DNA from: Angiostrongylus vasorum | Lineage: Eukaryota > Nematoda > Chromadorea > Rhabditida > Metastrongylidae | DNA: 64,000 bases | Reading direction: 5' to 3' | NCBI GenBank assembly: GCA_018806985.1 | Contig: JADANN010000070.1 | Coordinates: 310,001 to 374,000, forward strand | Part shown: positions 33,829 to 45,300 of the stretch, piece after piece | Position numbering within the stretch: the stretch's first letter is position 1 | Layout of the letters: the number at the start of each line of letters is the position of its first letter | Made by a program: the position numbers and the translations under genes | The notes under the pieces: generated by a model | Databases searched by the model: none | What the model saw: the letters and a program-made list of their open reading frames with translations, nothing else | What the model was told of the DNA's origin: nothing

Positions 33829-34710
33829 TCGGTTATTACTAGTCACTACTATTTTTCTTATTAATTCCTTATTCGTTACTATTCTTATGATTTAGTATTT
33901 TTTACTCGTCTGATTCAGGACATGGGTAGTTCAGCGGTATTGATGAAATCCAGTGCGCACAAAGCGCTGGTTCCACCCATTCTAGGACAACCAAGACCCT
34001 CATGCATCCAGGATCGATTAGTTGGCAACAAATCGTCTGGGATCAACTCGGTCTCTCCAATCCAAAAAGGCTGGCAACATCCTCTGATGAAGATTTGGGG
34101 ACACCCTAGCAGAGTTATCTTAAGAATCAAGGGTGGGTCAAATCGACCAGCTTTCGATGTAATTAAGTAACAAAGATCGAAAATTATTAAGAACTTTCCA
34201 AACTCACTTGCAAAGTCCGAAGAGCTTCACGCACGGTGAGTCTGAGGAAAAGATTGGAGTGTGGAAATGCTGAAGTCCGCAGTGTTCAATTTCAATGTTC
34301 AATTTACAGTTTCAATTCAATTTCAATTTCAAGTGTTCAGTTTTTTTCAGTGTTTTGGTTTCCGTAAAGTGCAAAAATCTCTGCTGTTTTTCGGAAATGA
34401 TGGCCACTTTTGTCGTAATGATATTTGCAAAGAAATGTCGCAATAGATTTTTCTTACAGCGCTGTTGATTTGTAATATTTTGAAACTCGCTTTTCGCTGG
34501 AGATTTAGTCAACTGGAGATTTTTATAGCCATCATTTTACAGCGTTATTTTACGGCTCATGCAATCTCCAAGTGTTTCGCATGTGTTAATATTATCGTCA
34601 TTGTTGTCGTTACTGTTATTCTCTTTACTGTAACTCATAGCACCATTACTACTTTGGTTACTATTGATGTTATCACTGTCATTACGCCAACACATCCACT
34701 TTCTTGCCAG
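33829..34710. other. Unassigned, with a short TTCAAT/TTTCAA repeat
   Basis: 34286-34335 is a degenerate tandem repeat of TTCAATTTCAA units. No gene recognised. Confidence 0.4.
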
Positions 34711-34952
34711 GAAGAGTTCCGTTCTAAGAAACCATCGTACCAATGTATGACGTTCCGCGTGGCCCATCCGGCCCTGAGCCATTCTGCGAACCGCGGAAGT
34801 ACGACATGGGTTTTCGAAGCTATTTGTGGCGACGAGTTAACCGCTATGGGCACGCTTCGCTACTTGGCAGAGAACACTTTATTTCTTCATGTTATCGCAT
34901 TTCACGCAAGCGAAGACAACAAAAATCGACCATCCTCGAGTTTTTCGTAGTA
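34711..34952 (+). CDS. Possible exon, family unknown
   Basis: Follows a good acceptor (TTCTTGCCAG). The in-frame reading (EEFRSKKPSYQ, ending NRPSSSFS-TAG) and an overlapping frame (YDVPRGPSGPEPFCEPRKYD, SYLWRRVNRYGHASLLGREH) both look partly protein-like, and I cannot choose between them. Confidence 0.2.
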
Positions 34953-35884
34953 TACAGGCGATTTTAAATGTATGTGGAAAAGAAAGAATGCTGTTAATGA
35001 AGCGCCGAGAAGAAAAAGATGAGTCAATGTAGATAGAAGGTGTAAAAAATGCTGGAGAAATCGACAAAAGCGATTCGTGCACATGAAATCTCGAAGGGAA
35101 TAAGTGGACAGCATAGTTCAGTTAGTATGAATCTCCAACTGAGAAATCTTTATCCGGCTGAGTGGGGCTTCTCCAGAAGGCCATGGAGGGTTGCTGCAGA
35201 ATAGATGCGGCTTTATGCTCCCCAGGGTATTACGGTATGCTCGGTCAACGTTCGCCGACGTTCATAAACAAAGTTGACGTTCTCATGTGGTAGAGGAATC
35301 CACACTAAAAATCCGAAGGTCGTCTCCGATGGTAGGTAGAGAGCAACAATAAGTTCTATTTTCTATTGCGTACAAAATTCTTAATTTTACTGATTACAGC
35401 AAAAGCTTTTCGCCATCAGCCTCTAAGGCAGGCATTTATTATGTAAGAGGTAGGTATTACTCACACCTTCTCTGAAAACGTGCACACCGCACTTTTATTG
35501 TAAACACAATCTGAACAATGTTATTTAAAGCAGTTGAAGAGTTCGATAGTTTCACACCTGAACGATTTCGCTTTTCGTTCGTCATCAGAGCTGAGTATTC
35601 TCCATGTATCTTTCAATTCCTGCTTCATATTTTTTTATGAACGCTTGTTATCTCAATTCAGTTAAATAAAAAAAAAAAAGCAGTTTAAAACAACTTAAAC
35701 AGCTTTTCATAACAGCACCACTCTTAGTTCATGTTTTGTCTTTCATCTTTAGTCCATGTTTATGTTTTATGTTTCAAATTTTCCCAAATTTCGATTTTTT
35801 TAAATTTATTTTTTTACTTTTATTTTTTAAATTTCTTAAAACCCTTAAATTTAAAAGTCCTGCTGCTGCTTCTCTTCTTGCCTT
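34953..35884. other. Unassigned AT-rich DNA
   Basis: Poly-A near 35670 and T-rich tract 35790-35860. Nothing recognised. Confidence 0.4.
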
Positions 35885-36830
35885 CTGTCTTAACTCGGAC
35901 TCCAGAGTGTAAATCATGGGCAGTTTTTCTGCAGCGGGAATTTCGTGGTCCCAGATGGAGGTTGTTGAACGAAAATATTGGTACAGAACTTTTTCGTTAT
36001 CGATTCCACATCAGAGCCGGTTGTGGTGCTAATACCATCCTCGTTCATGAAAATGGACGGCGAAACATTATACTCGCACAGATTTCGACGACATTTCTTC
36101 ATGCTAAATCGTTTTTGAGCTGCTTCCGAAAAGTTTTTCTGCCTATACCGATCTATATCCTCCTACGAATGTCTTCTACAGGCATTTATTATCAGACGTG
36201 TTAGGTGTGTTGTAGTAGGACTAAGCTTCTGTGTCCTTCACTTTCATACCAACTCCTTAGTGATAATGGGTGTGCGGTTCGTACGTCTTGTTTGAGTAAG
36301 TGAGGCGAGTGCGACACATAAGTTTTTCGACAGACCACAGCTTGTAGTCCTTTAAAGGTCTTTCTCTATTTGCCAGTCATATGAGAAGAAGACTTTATTG
36401 GAAACACCATCGTCGTAGACACCTTGTTTGGTTGTCCTTGGACGATGACAGAAGCTCTTTTCAAACTTGCGGCTGAATTGAATTTTCGCGCGCAGATGGC
36501 GGTGACCAGATCCAGGACAGAATTCATGTACCACTGAGGTGTCGATTAGGCACCATCATATCTTCCTGAGAATACAGTCGATCTCCGCATGTGTCATGCC
36601 GTTAAAGAGACTCCCGAGTCCATTGAAGATTTTCTGTTTTCTCGAAAAATCAGTTTCTGTGGCGAGACTTGTTGCGGACGACAATTTTGCAGAACTGATT
36701 CCATTTCCACTTCGATATCTAAATCTGAATTTTCCTTTCCTGTATTCGTTTTCGCTGATTGTTCCTAATTTGGTATCTGGTAGAGATTATCTAGATTTTT
36801 AATCTGGTAGAGAGTTCACTGGTCGTTATT
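35885..36830 (-). mobile_element. RTE-type LINE, decayed endonuclease-to-linker segment
   Basis: Minus-strand pieces in order: NGISSAKLSSATSLATETDF, MTHAEIDCILRKI, WCLIDTSVVHEFCPGSGHRH, RAKIQFSRKFEKSFCHRPR, VYDDGV, SYDWQIEKDL, then EAAQKRFSMKKCRRNLCEYN and SPSIFMNEDGISTTTGSDVE with KKFCTNIF. This follows the APE endonuclease end (SDHRLLRAKI) and linker (SSLKKCRRDLCEYN) of a hookworm RTE lineage distinct from the one at 21 kb. Stops and frameshifts throughout. Confidence 0.8.
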
Positions 36831-37556
36831 GCTTACCGGCTGACGACCGCTTTGCTGCCAGTATTGCACTGATTCCTGTGACTGGCTTACCCGTAGTCGA
36901 CGTCTTTGTTAAAGTGACGAAGTAGGCTTGGGAAGTCTACGAAGGGAATGGATATGTGCTCTGCAACCCCGTTCGATACTCCCCGCAACCGCATATAAAC
37001 AAAGTTTCCCCACTTTCAATGCTGTAAAGCGGTTTGGAGTCAAACATGATGTCCTGAGTATTTACACAACTGCCCAAACGCTTACGACAAAAACCACGCT
37101 GGGATCCCAACGTATCGCGATATGTTTTCCTATTCGATGTAGTTTTTCCACAACAACGTGGGTTGTAGAGAATTAAGTTATAAGATGCGTACCAGTCGGC
37201 CGCGGGATAATTCTACTGAAGCTTTACGAACAGTTCTGTGAGAAAAGTAAAATGCTAGCAAAAATCTGTGGAATACGTTTGTACACTTTTTTTGCGTGAA
37301 TTTTAGCGTACGACACAGTTACTGCAGTATCGGGGAAAACGCCCGGACGGTTCATGGCGTGACTATGGGTTCGGCAGCAACTCTTCGCGTCCGAATAATA
37401 GTGAGGTCAGTTGTGAATTTTTCAAACTTCATCATTGTGGATACATTAGTTAGCTGTTTATTACTGGATTCATAGTTTACTTTCGCACAGCTTGCGTATG
37501 GAGTGCTACGAGTGCTTTCAAGATGAAACTTCGAATTTTTTGACTAATAAGGTGGG
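36831..37556. other. Unassigned DNA, possibly more LINE sequence
   Basis: It sits 5' of the LINE fragment on the minus strand and could include its start, but I could not align it. Confidence 0.3.
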
Positions 37557-37950
37557 GTCCTCCCAACGGTGTACCTCTCCTCTTCGTGGCTGGCAGGTGT
37601 TCCTGGGCGTCGAGCTGCGATGTACAGCGGGGAGTTCATCTCGCGGTAGGGTCTCCCAAGCTGGTGTGGAGTCCGGCGTTTCCATCAGGAAACTCAGCTA
37701 AGAGTAAACCAATACCAGGATCCTCCACCGTCCTGGTACCAAACTAGTCGCATGGTGGCAAATATCGCTGTGACCAACAAGGAGGCGACCCCTATGATGG
37801 TGACGACGTGGGGCAGATTTTGGACAGGCTGACCTGTGGCCACAAAGAAACATAATAAATAATGCAGCAAAACTCCGGAAAATGGAGAATAACTGGGGGC
37901 GGCACAACCAATGAGGTCGGGTTCTCCAAGTATCCAGGCATCCAAATAAG
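37557..37950 (+). repeat. SINE-like family C
   Basis: From GGTCCTCCCAACGGTGTACC through GCTGCGATGTACAGCGGGGA and ACCAATACCAGGATCCTCC to the tail GGCACAACCAATGAGGTCGG and TCCAAGTATCCAGGCATCC. Confidence 0.78.
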
Positions 37951-38424
37951 AAGATGGGACTGGGCGATTCGCGTGGCGTCTTTTAATAGCTCTATATTTA
38001 GAATGGAAAAAACAGAGCTCGAGCCGAAGAAAACTGCGAGTGATAGGGACGGCAAGGACAGACATCGCACTTCTACGGATCTTTGGGTTGGTTGTGTTTT
38101 ATCTCTCGCACCGTCTACAATGTGATCAGCTTTATCAAGAATCTAGGTTGAGTGTGTGCCAAGGCGTGGAAACGCCTTGAGAAAAGGACGGTGATGAATA
38201 TTCTGAATCCTGCGTTTTATAAGTGCCATTGTACGATAGTTTATAGGGTAGCCTTGTAAAAACAGCGATTAAGCTTTTATTTATATTTTAGCGCTTACAT
38301 GGCCTATCACCACAAAGAGTGAGAAGTTGCAGGAGCCCCAGCGGAATTCCTATTTCACTGGTAATTCGCCGCTCAGGTAAGATTTTCTTTCTGTGGCACA
38401 CGTGATGTGTAATACAACCACAAT
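37951..38424. other. Unassigned intergenic DNA
   Basis: No feature recognised. Confidence 0.4.
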
Positions 38425-38550
38425 TATGCTGAGGTATTCGCAAAACTCCGGACCGCAGGTGTCTACGGTGGGAACGAGCGCACTATAACCCTTTCCAGGG
38501 TCTAACGCGTCCACCACCACCCCATCCGGGTCTTTCGTTTTCAGTCTTAT
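38425..38550 (-). repeat. SINE family B
   Basis: Minus strand: CCGGATGGGGTGGTGGTGGA, GCGCTCGTTCCCACCGTAGA, CACCTGCGGTCCGGAGTTTT. Confidence 0.7.
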
Positions 38551-38784
38551 AGGCCTCTATGTTAACCAATCCCTTATGCATACGCTATGGATTCGAATTC
38601 ATCAAGCACTTCTTCGCCGTTATTTCCATCTTTTGCGTTCAAGTAGAACGCCGCGGTAAAACATTATTGGAAACCTTTACCAATCCCAGTGCCAAAAACA
38701 ATAGACATTTGTGTTTCATGTAAAAATCATACGAAGGAATGAATATGAGCTAAGGTTGTGTGACAGTACTGCTAATCATTCAGC

Positions 38785-38880
38785 AGTTTAGCGTCCATCG
38801 TGCGGCAGACATCTGTGGTCCGGAGTCTTGCAAATATCGCATCATCATTGTAGTTATATTTCACGTTATATCCGGCCGTG
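38785..38880 (+). repeat. SINE family B, 3' part
   Basis: Contains CGGCAGACATCTGTGGTCCG, GAGTCTTGCAAATATCGCAT and TTGTAGTTATATTTCAC. Confidence 0.62.
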
Positions 38881-39164
38881 AAAAAAAAAGAATAAGCAGT
38901 AGGTAAAAAGTACTACATTTGTAACCTATGGTTTAGTTTAGTTTAGTTTAGTGTGTGCCAAATAGGCGCAGCAGGAAAAGGGAGTCCATTCCTGGACCCC
39001 CTCTAGCTCCCATTGAAGTGAAGGTCGTTTTTGGTCCGCGAATAACTCTACCCGGCTATGGACGCGCCACGATGCCTCGCGACTAACAGACATAAAATCC
39101 CTCTGTGACGGAAATCCTATGATGACCCACTGTCATCTTTACATTGCGGAATGGAACACTTCTT
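38881..39164. other. Unassigned, with a short (GTTTA)n run
   Basis: Four GTTTA units at about 38931-38953. They are not the nematode telomere repeat TTAGGC. Confidence 0.5.
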
Positions 39165-39335
39165 GCATTCGATTCGTTTTCCTAGCGTTCATCGTTCACA
39201 GTGGTCTTCGAACATTTCAGATATGCTTGCAGGCGCTACTTGAAGGTTTCATTTTTTTAAATGAATGTCGCCGAATGCTGGTGGAGTTGATCCTTCTTGC
39301 AATCTTTGAAATTACTGGGCTAAGAGGTTTGTACA
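39165..39335 (-). repeat. SINE family E, 3' half
   Basis: Minus strand contains CAACTCCACCAGCATTCGGC, GACATTCATTT and CTTCAAGTAGCGCC, collinear with 4905-5060. Confidence 0.58.
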
Positions 39336-39539
39336 TGGACTGGAGGAGAGCGTTGAGGCAGGTATCGAACTAATGCCTTTGCTTTCCGATCCTCCCCATC
39401 ATTAACCACTTCGTTATCTCGCCCCTTAACCATTTCGTTATCCCCGCCTCTATATATGTATATACCTATATATTTACACACGCATGTAGAACAAATTTTT
39501 GTTTACCTTCGGTATATCTAGATTTAGAAATTTCAAAAA

Positions 39540-39870
39540 AAGCGCGACAATATTGACGTCGGCAGTGATCAGCAGAGTGCAGGTTCGACCCTATTCCGAA
39601 CCCGCTATATCTCCTTTCCTTCCAGGGTCAGGAAACTGGTATAAGATTTTAGAACTGCAACTCATTCAAATTCAGGTGGGAACGGCGATGCTTGGATAAC
39701 GATTGCAGCGGTGGTCGACTAATCCGGTATTCAGCGCCATTCATAAAGAAGACGAAAATGCTTAGCAAGCGACCGAATCTACCCACGAAATGTTCGAAGA
39801 ACTACATATATGATGGATACGAAGAGATGAATCGATTACAATAAGTGGTGAGATCCGCAAAGTAGATGTA
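39540..39870 (+). repeat. SINE family E, diverged full-length copy
   Basis: The B-box-like GCAGGTTCGACCC matches GGTTCGANNCC well. The core CTTTCCTTCCAGGGTCAGGA with AAACTGGTATAAG and the 3' body (TGGTCGACTAATCCGGTATT, TGTTCGAAGAACTACATAT) follow in order. Confidence 0.6.
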
Positions 39871-40799
39871 ATGCGGGGGTTGTTTAAAGAACTAGTGTTG
39901 AGTTCTGTGCAAGGTGTGTTAATTCGAATGTGGGAACTAACTTTGTGTGTCATTTTCAAGTATGTCTGATTTGGCCCATATCACGTGACCAGTATTTGAG
40001 CGCGCAAGGATGAAATCCGTAGCAAACTCTGAGGTCTGCAATATGTAAAGATTTCACTATGTTAAAGAGTTTTCGCAACCGCAGAACTGCGATCTCTAGT
40101 GGAAGGTTTCTTACCCAACAGTATTCCCTAAGCTAAGAAATAGTTCAACGTTTCTATTTGGAAGCACGGCCGATTGTAAAAAAAAAAATGCGACGGCAAA
40201 CAGCCCAACGCGCTAAACATGGGCATTAAAAACAGCTTTAAAAATGCGACAAACGAAAAGTGTGACGCGCTTTCTGTGCTTTGGGCTAATGAAACCCATT
40301 AACTAGTCCTGCCCTGCAGTCTGTGCAGTGAGTGGAAGGAAATTTGTTACGTCCCTTTCGGATTACGCGATGTTTTTACGGAACATGAAGGTAATGCTAG
40401 CAACAAGTAATGTAACTTCGAAGTGGAGAAGCATTCAGGAACTTATTTTCCACTTCGAGATGACAATCAATAGCTTCTCCTTTAGGACTGATGTTGCACA
40501 CATAAGCCTTTATGAAGGTAATGCTGTCATGCACGCGAAGTAATAAGAGAAAACGAAGAGACTGGGAAATGTTACTGGTGATTGTTGTAACTGTAATATT
40601 CCATCATCACCATAGGGATCAGGTTCTAGAGGAGAAGGTTACACCGACATTAAGGCATGGATAGTGGATTGCTGTATTAGTTCCCGTTTCAATGGTGCAC
40701 TTTAGATGCACAGCTCAAAATATGGCTAAATCACTTTATAGATGAGGTTCTTTGGAAAATATTTTAACCATATCGAGGAGTAGTCTATTTATATGTTGT
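39871..40799. other. Unassigned intergenic DNA
   Basis: No feature recognised. Confidence 0.4.
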
Positions 40800-41085
40800 A
40801 TGGCGTGCAAAGGTCCGGTGTAGTGCAGTGGTTGGAGGGGCACTGCCATACACATGGGATCGACCCCCTTTTCCCGAGCTCACCACCCTTCCATCCCTCT
40901 GTTGTCGGTAAATTGGTGCCAGACTTGTTTGGGAAGATAGCTTCACTGACTCAATACATCAGTAGGCCACAGCACTGCAGAGGCCAGATGTGCATTCAGT
41001 CACTTGTGATGGTGCTTAATGAAGACGAATGCATGGCACATCCCTCAGGGATCAATCACCGAAGAGAGCTTTGTCCTATTTTTAT
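40800..41085 (+). repeat. SINE family A
   Basis: A-box-like TGTAGTGCAGTGG, B-box-like GGGATCGACCC, core CACCCTTCCATCCCTCT with AAATTGGTGCCAGACTTG, ATGGTGCTTAATGAAGACGA, ATCCCTCAGGGATCAATCA. Confidence 0.8.
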
Positions 41086-42234
41086 TCGTTGTATGCGCAT
41101 TTTTATCCTTGATGTTGATGTGCTGGTCACTTTGGTGATGAGGCAGTTCTAACATGGAGCGCTTTTCAGGCGGAACAAGTGCTTCCCGATTTTGACAGCT
41201 CGTGAGGAAAGAGTATTGTCCAATTGAAGCCAAGAAACACATTATTCGTGAGGAACGGATTCATTTTTGGTGCACTATTCACGTTCAGCGGAATAAACTT
41301 GTGAAAATTAATGATGTTGTAGAACAAATTCCACTTTGAGCCCAAGTCGTTATGTTTACAGTTATTTCTCTTTTGTCGGGGACTTGAACAATGTGTAATC
41401 AGGGTTTAATATCTGTCATCGGTTATCACGTACGTTATTGGAAGAATGGTGCTAGGAATACATCATGTCGCTTAAGTGTGATGAGCAATCGAAAATGTAC
41501 CGAACGATATCGACAATTAACGACCAGGGGAATCTGCTGAACGTGTGAAAATATCTCAAAGCGCATGGACCGCACATGTTTTATCTATCAAATACAATCG
41601 ATTAAAAGAATCCATCTCCGATCCTGTCAAAATGTTTCCTCGTACATATGAATTCCTATGGTTATAACTAATTTTGTTCTTCTAGTTTGTGATGATCTAC
41701 GAGTAGACTCTATAGGAGAAAAAAGGACTAAAAGAGCAACCAAGTAGACTACATGATTAACCTTTTCCTCAGTAAAATAACATATCGAGGCGAGCTATCT
41801 ATTCGTCGACTTATCCCAGCAAGCAATGCACATGGATTCTCCACATTTAACCACAAATAGCTGAACAGGTATAGGTAGTGTATTTTGCCGAAAATCGCCG
41901 ATAGAAAAATTTGAAGAACTGGAATAACGAGTAAAAAATATCGCACTATCGTAATTCCGGTCCATACAACATGCACAGCAGTACATAGTCAAATCGTGAA
42001 TGATTCTATACTACTGGGCACTCCTAGTACGAGATGGTCTCCACAACCAAAGAATCTTCCTCGATTCATTCGCCTAGCATTATGGTTTTTTCATGAACTC
42101 CATCTTCTCATTTATAGCAATAATAAAGAAAAAAAAGTACCACTATCTTTGCGGCAAATTAAGTAGGAATATAAGCGACGCTGGACTGAAGTACTTTTTT
42201 TTTATTTTTACATGATCCGTAATCACAATATGCC
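41086..42234. other. Unassigned intergenic DNA
   Basis: No coding or repeat feature recognised. Confidence 0.4.
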
Positions 42235-42430
42235 ATGCGGGCCCCAGCACATCTTGCCTTCTATTCATTTTCCTCACACTATTCGTCCACAATGGTCTTC
42301 GAATATTTCGAGTCCTGTTTCGGCAACTGCTTGAGGATTTCATTTTCTCTATGAATGTCGTACAATGCTGGTGGAGTTCATTCTCCCTTCATTCTTGGAA
42401 ATAGCCATGGAGCGTTTGTCGTAATTCTCC
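42235..42430 (-). repeat. SINE family E, 3' half
   Basis: Minus strand: CTCCACCAGCATTGTACGAC, ATGAAATCCTCAAGCAGTTG, CGAAGACCATTGTGGACGAA, ending GGGGCCCGCATGG. Homologous to 4905-5070. Confidence 0.6.
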
Positions 42431-42489
42431 ATCAGTTGTTTAGATAACGAAGAAACATCTTGAAGACGCTTCACTTTATCGTCCATCAT

Positions 42490-44402
42490 CTAAGAGGGAG
42501 TTCAAAAGTAGGTGCCGAAAATTGAACCACGAATGGATCAGAATGGCAAGGGCTGCTGGTTTAAAACCATCTGTTATCTCTCAACTAAAAGTTGACCTGC
42601 CAAGATGTCCCGTCTTGTACTTACTTATCAAAACCCATCAGTTGGTATTCAGCGATAATCTTGTGCCTACCGACCCATCGTTATTTAAGGTCAAACCAAT
42701 CACTGGCTGTGTAGACGCGCCAACGGATAGGATAACGTGGCTTTTAACCCTAATATTTACCCAGTTGTTGAAACACATTCCAGCTCACCTCACGAATACC
42801 CAGATGTTTCTGGACCGCCTACGTACTGCACGTCCCAACAGCGCGTACGTGATAGAGTCTTTCGACGTTACCGCCCTTTATACTAACGTGTCGAATGACT
42901 CCGCAAGGCAAGGCGTCCGCGAGCACCTTATACAACACGAAGGAGCAATAAACATGTATTGCTTTTCGATTCAGAAATTGATAATACTCTTAAAAGAGTC
43001 GCTAAACAGCTCAATCTTCAGATGATTCGGAGAGTACTACTCCCAAATGAGAGGGTTGACAATGGGACAGCGACTGACACCAAGCCTTGCCATTGCATTT
43101 ATGTCTAAGGTGGAAGCACCAGTAATCGACCTGGGGGCCGTTACTCTACTGTAGATACATAGATGACTGCTTTGTCATTTGCTCAGTACAAGATAAAATG
43201 AGATAAAATGGACAAATGTTTCAAGCTACTGAATCAACAGTCAGAGTACACTAAGTTTACCCGATAGAAACCGAAGGAAAACTGCCTTCCATTTCTGAAC
43301 GTGCAAATCAACTATCAGAAAGCGGATACATTACGAAATGGTACCGAGAGAAAAGTACCAGAAACATACTTGTTCATTACCTTTCCTCTCACCAATCACA
43401 CACAAAAGGAGCGCCTGTAAGAAGCATGTTTCAAACACCAACCAAGGTGTGCATGGGAACAGAGCAGAGGAGTCCCCGGAACATTGCACGGCAAATAGCC
43501 ATTTCTAATGGTTACGAAACTGTAGGTCGGGATAGGTGTAGGGGAAATCCTAGAACTCCAAACGACAACTCCAGCGATAAAAGGTTCCGTTTATACTACG
43601 CTTCATCTCAAATGATGTAAGTGCAGCTATAAAACGCTGCTTAAGAAGGGCGGGTCTAGAGAATTCGGTAAAAGTAATTGAAATGCCACCGAGTACTCTT
43701 AGGCGCCAGCTAGTTTGTAACCGCCTATATGACCGTCTATGTGCATGGCAGAATTGCATAATTTGCACTAGTGATAGAGACGTTGATTGCATGAGCTCTG
43801 GTACAGTTTATCTCATCTCCTGTAAGACGTGCGGAGACGAATGCATTGGCGAAACGGGTAGACCACTACTTATAAAAGAACACCTAGTCGGTAAACGTAA
43901 ACCAAATACCCCCCTAGGTATGCATAGGACCCAGAGACATAACGCAGAGGACTTAGAGGTACGGGTCACGATCCTCGCACAGGAATCAAGAACGCGAGCG
44001 CGCAAAACTCTCGAGGCGTTCTTGATTAATTCCAGAAACCCGAAAATGAACCGTAGGGAAGAATGCCTCATTATCACGCGTGATATTGGGCAGTATATAA
44101 GGCTGTATTTTAAGGGGAGGCGCATATTACGCCTCCATGGCAGTTGGTTTGCACGCGACATACTCAGTGGAAGCCACACAGAAAGCGGTGAGTGTGCAAA
44201 GAAGCTATTCTATGTTCAGTGTGATTGAAATCTTAGATTGCCGTTTACTCTGTTTGCTTATGGAGGTGTTTGGCTGGGTAGATTGCTGTCGACTTGAACT
44301 TTCCAGGCTCTGAGGAAGGCTAAATCCGCCGAAACGTCAGCTTGTTTCTGAATAAAGAATGAAATAACACCTCGCGTTTGCTCAACAAGAATATAAAGAA
44401 TT
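42490..44402 (+). mobile_element. Penelope-like element, 5'-truncated: reverse transcriptase + GIY-YIG endonuclease
   Basis: Coding begins inside the protein (REFKSRCRKLNHEWIRMARA). RT motif A is FDVTALYTNV (42861-42890). MRGLTMGQRLTPSLAIAFMS follows, then catalytic YIDD in CRYIDDCFVICS (43147-43182), now in another frame. A 10 bp duplication (GATAAAATGA, about 43190-43210) and a stop break the thumb region. 43683-44228 carries the GIY-YIG endonuclease (VYLISCKTCGDECIGETGRP, 43805-43862; the second Tyr is Cys) and RTRARKTLEAFLINSRNPKM. The 3' UTR ends TATAAAGAATTA. PLEs retrotranspose with a telomerase-related RT. This copy is inactive but recent enough to keep long frames. Its 3' end abuts the satellite. 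Confidence 0.9.
44306..44343 (+). ncRNA. Hammerhead-like core in the PLE 3' UTR
   Basis: GGCT, CTGAGGA (44310-44316, fits CUGANGA), GGC...GCC stem II, GAAA (44331-44334), C, GTC (44336-44338), AGC. Same plan as at 29652, again with no stem III loop and one extra A before stem II. Known background: PLEs carry hammerhead ribozymes, including small variants thought to work as dimers. Confidence 0.45.
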
Positions 44403-45300
44403 ACAGCACTTTCAGCCCGCCTCAGAGGCGCCCCAGAGGTTCGCTACGGCACATCATCTCGAATGGTGTGCTTAGCACATCACTCTCTTTCAATTATAGA
44501 GGCGCCGCATAGGCACGCCAAGGCATATCAGCTTGAATTAGATGCCAACTACAGCACATTCAGTGCGCCTTAGAGACGCCTCAGAGGGTCGCTACTTCAG
44601 CTCACATAGAATCATCTGCGCATTTCAGCACTTTCACTCCGCCTCAAAGGCCCCTCAGAGGCTCGCCACAGCCCACCATCTCGAAGGATGTGCGGACTAC
44701 AGCACTTTCAGTCCAACTCAGAAGCTCTTCAGAGGATCGCCACTTCACATAACCTCGAATCATATCCGCGTGAGCGCATATTTATTCCGTCTCGGAGGCT
44801 CCTCAGAGGCAGGCCTTGACACACCAGCATGAAGGATGTGCGGACTACAGCACATTAGGTGCAGCTCAGAAGCTCTTCAGGGGGATCGCCACCTCACATA
44901 ACCTCGAATCATGTGGGCGTGAGCGCACCTTCATTCCGTCTCGCAGGTGCCTCAGAGGCAGGCCTTGACACATCAGCATGAAGGATATGCGGATTATAGC
45001 ACATTAAAGCCGCCTAGGACGCACCTCAGAGGCACGCCACGGCACATCATCTCGAAGGATGTGCGAGCTACCCACTTTCAGTCCGTCTCGGAGGCGCCTC
45101 AGAGGCAGGCCTCTACGCATCATCATGAAGGATGTGCGGACTACTGCGCTTTCAGTCAAACGAAGAAGCCCCTGAGAGGGTCGCCACATGACATAACCTC
45201 GAATCATGTGATCGTGAGCGCACTTTCATTCCGTCCCGGAGGCGCCTCAGAGGCAGGCCTCGACACATCAGCATGAAGGATGTGCGGACTAGAGCACAAT
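44403..45300. repeat. Degenerate edge of the satellite array
   Basis: Monomers here differ strongly from the interior (for example TCGCTACGGCACATCATCTC, AGAGGCGCCGCATAGGCACG) and from each other. Interior units are nearly identical. This is the usual pattern where unequal exchange homogenises the interior but not the flank. Confidence 0.8.

Noticed and set aside
38931..38953. Telomere-like repeat
   Set aside because: The unit is GTTTA with only four copies. Nematode telomeres are TTAGGC.
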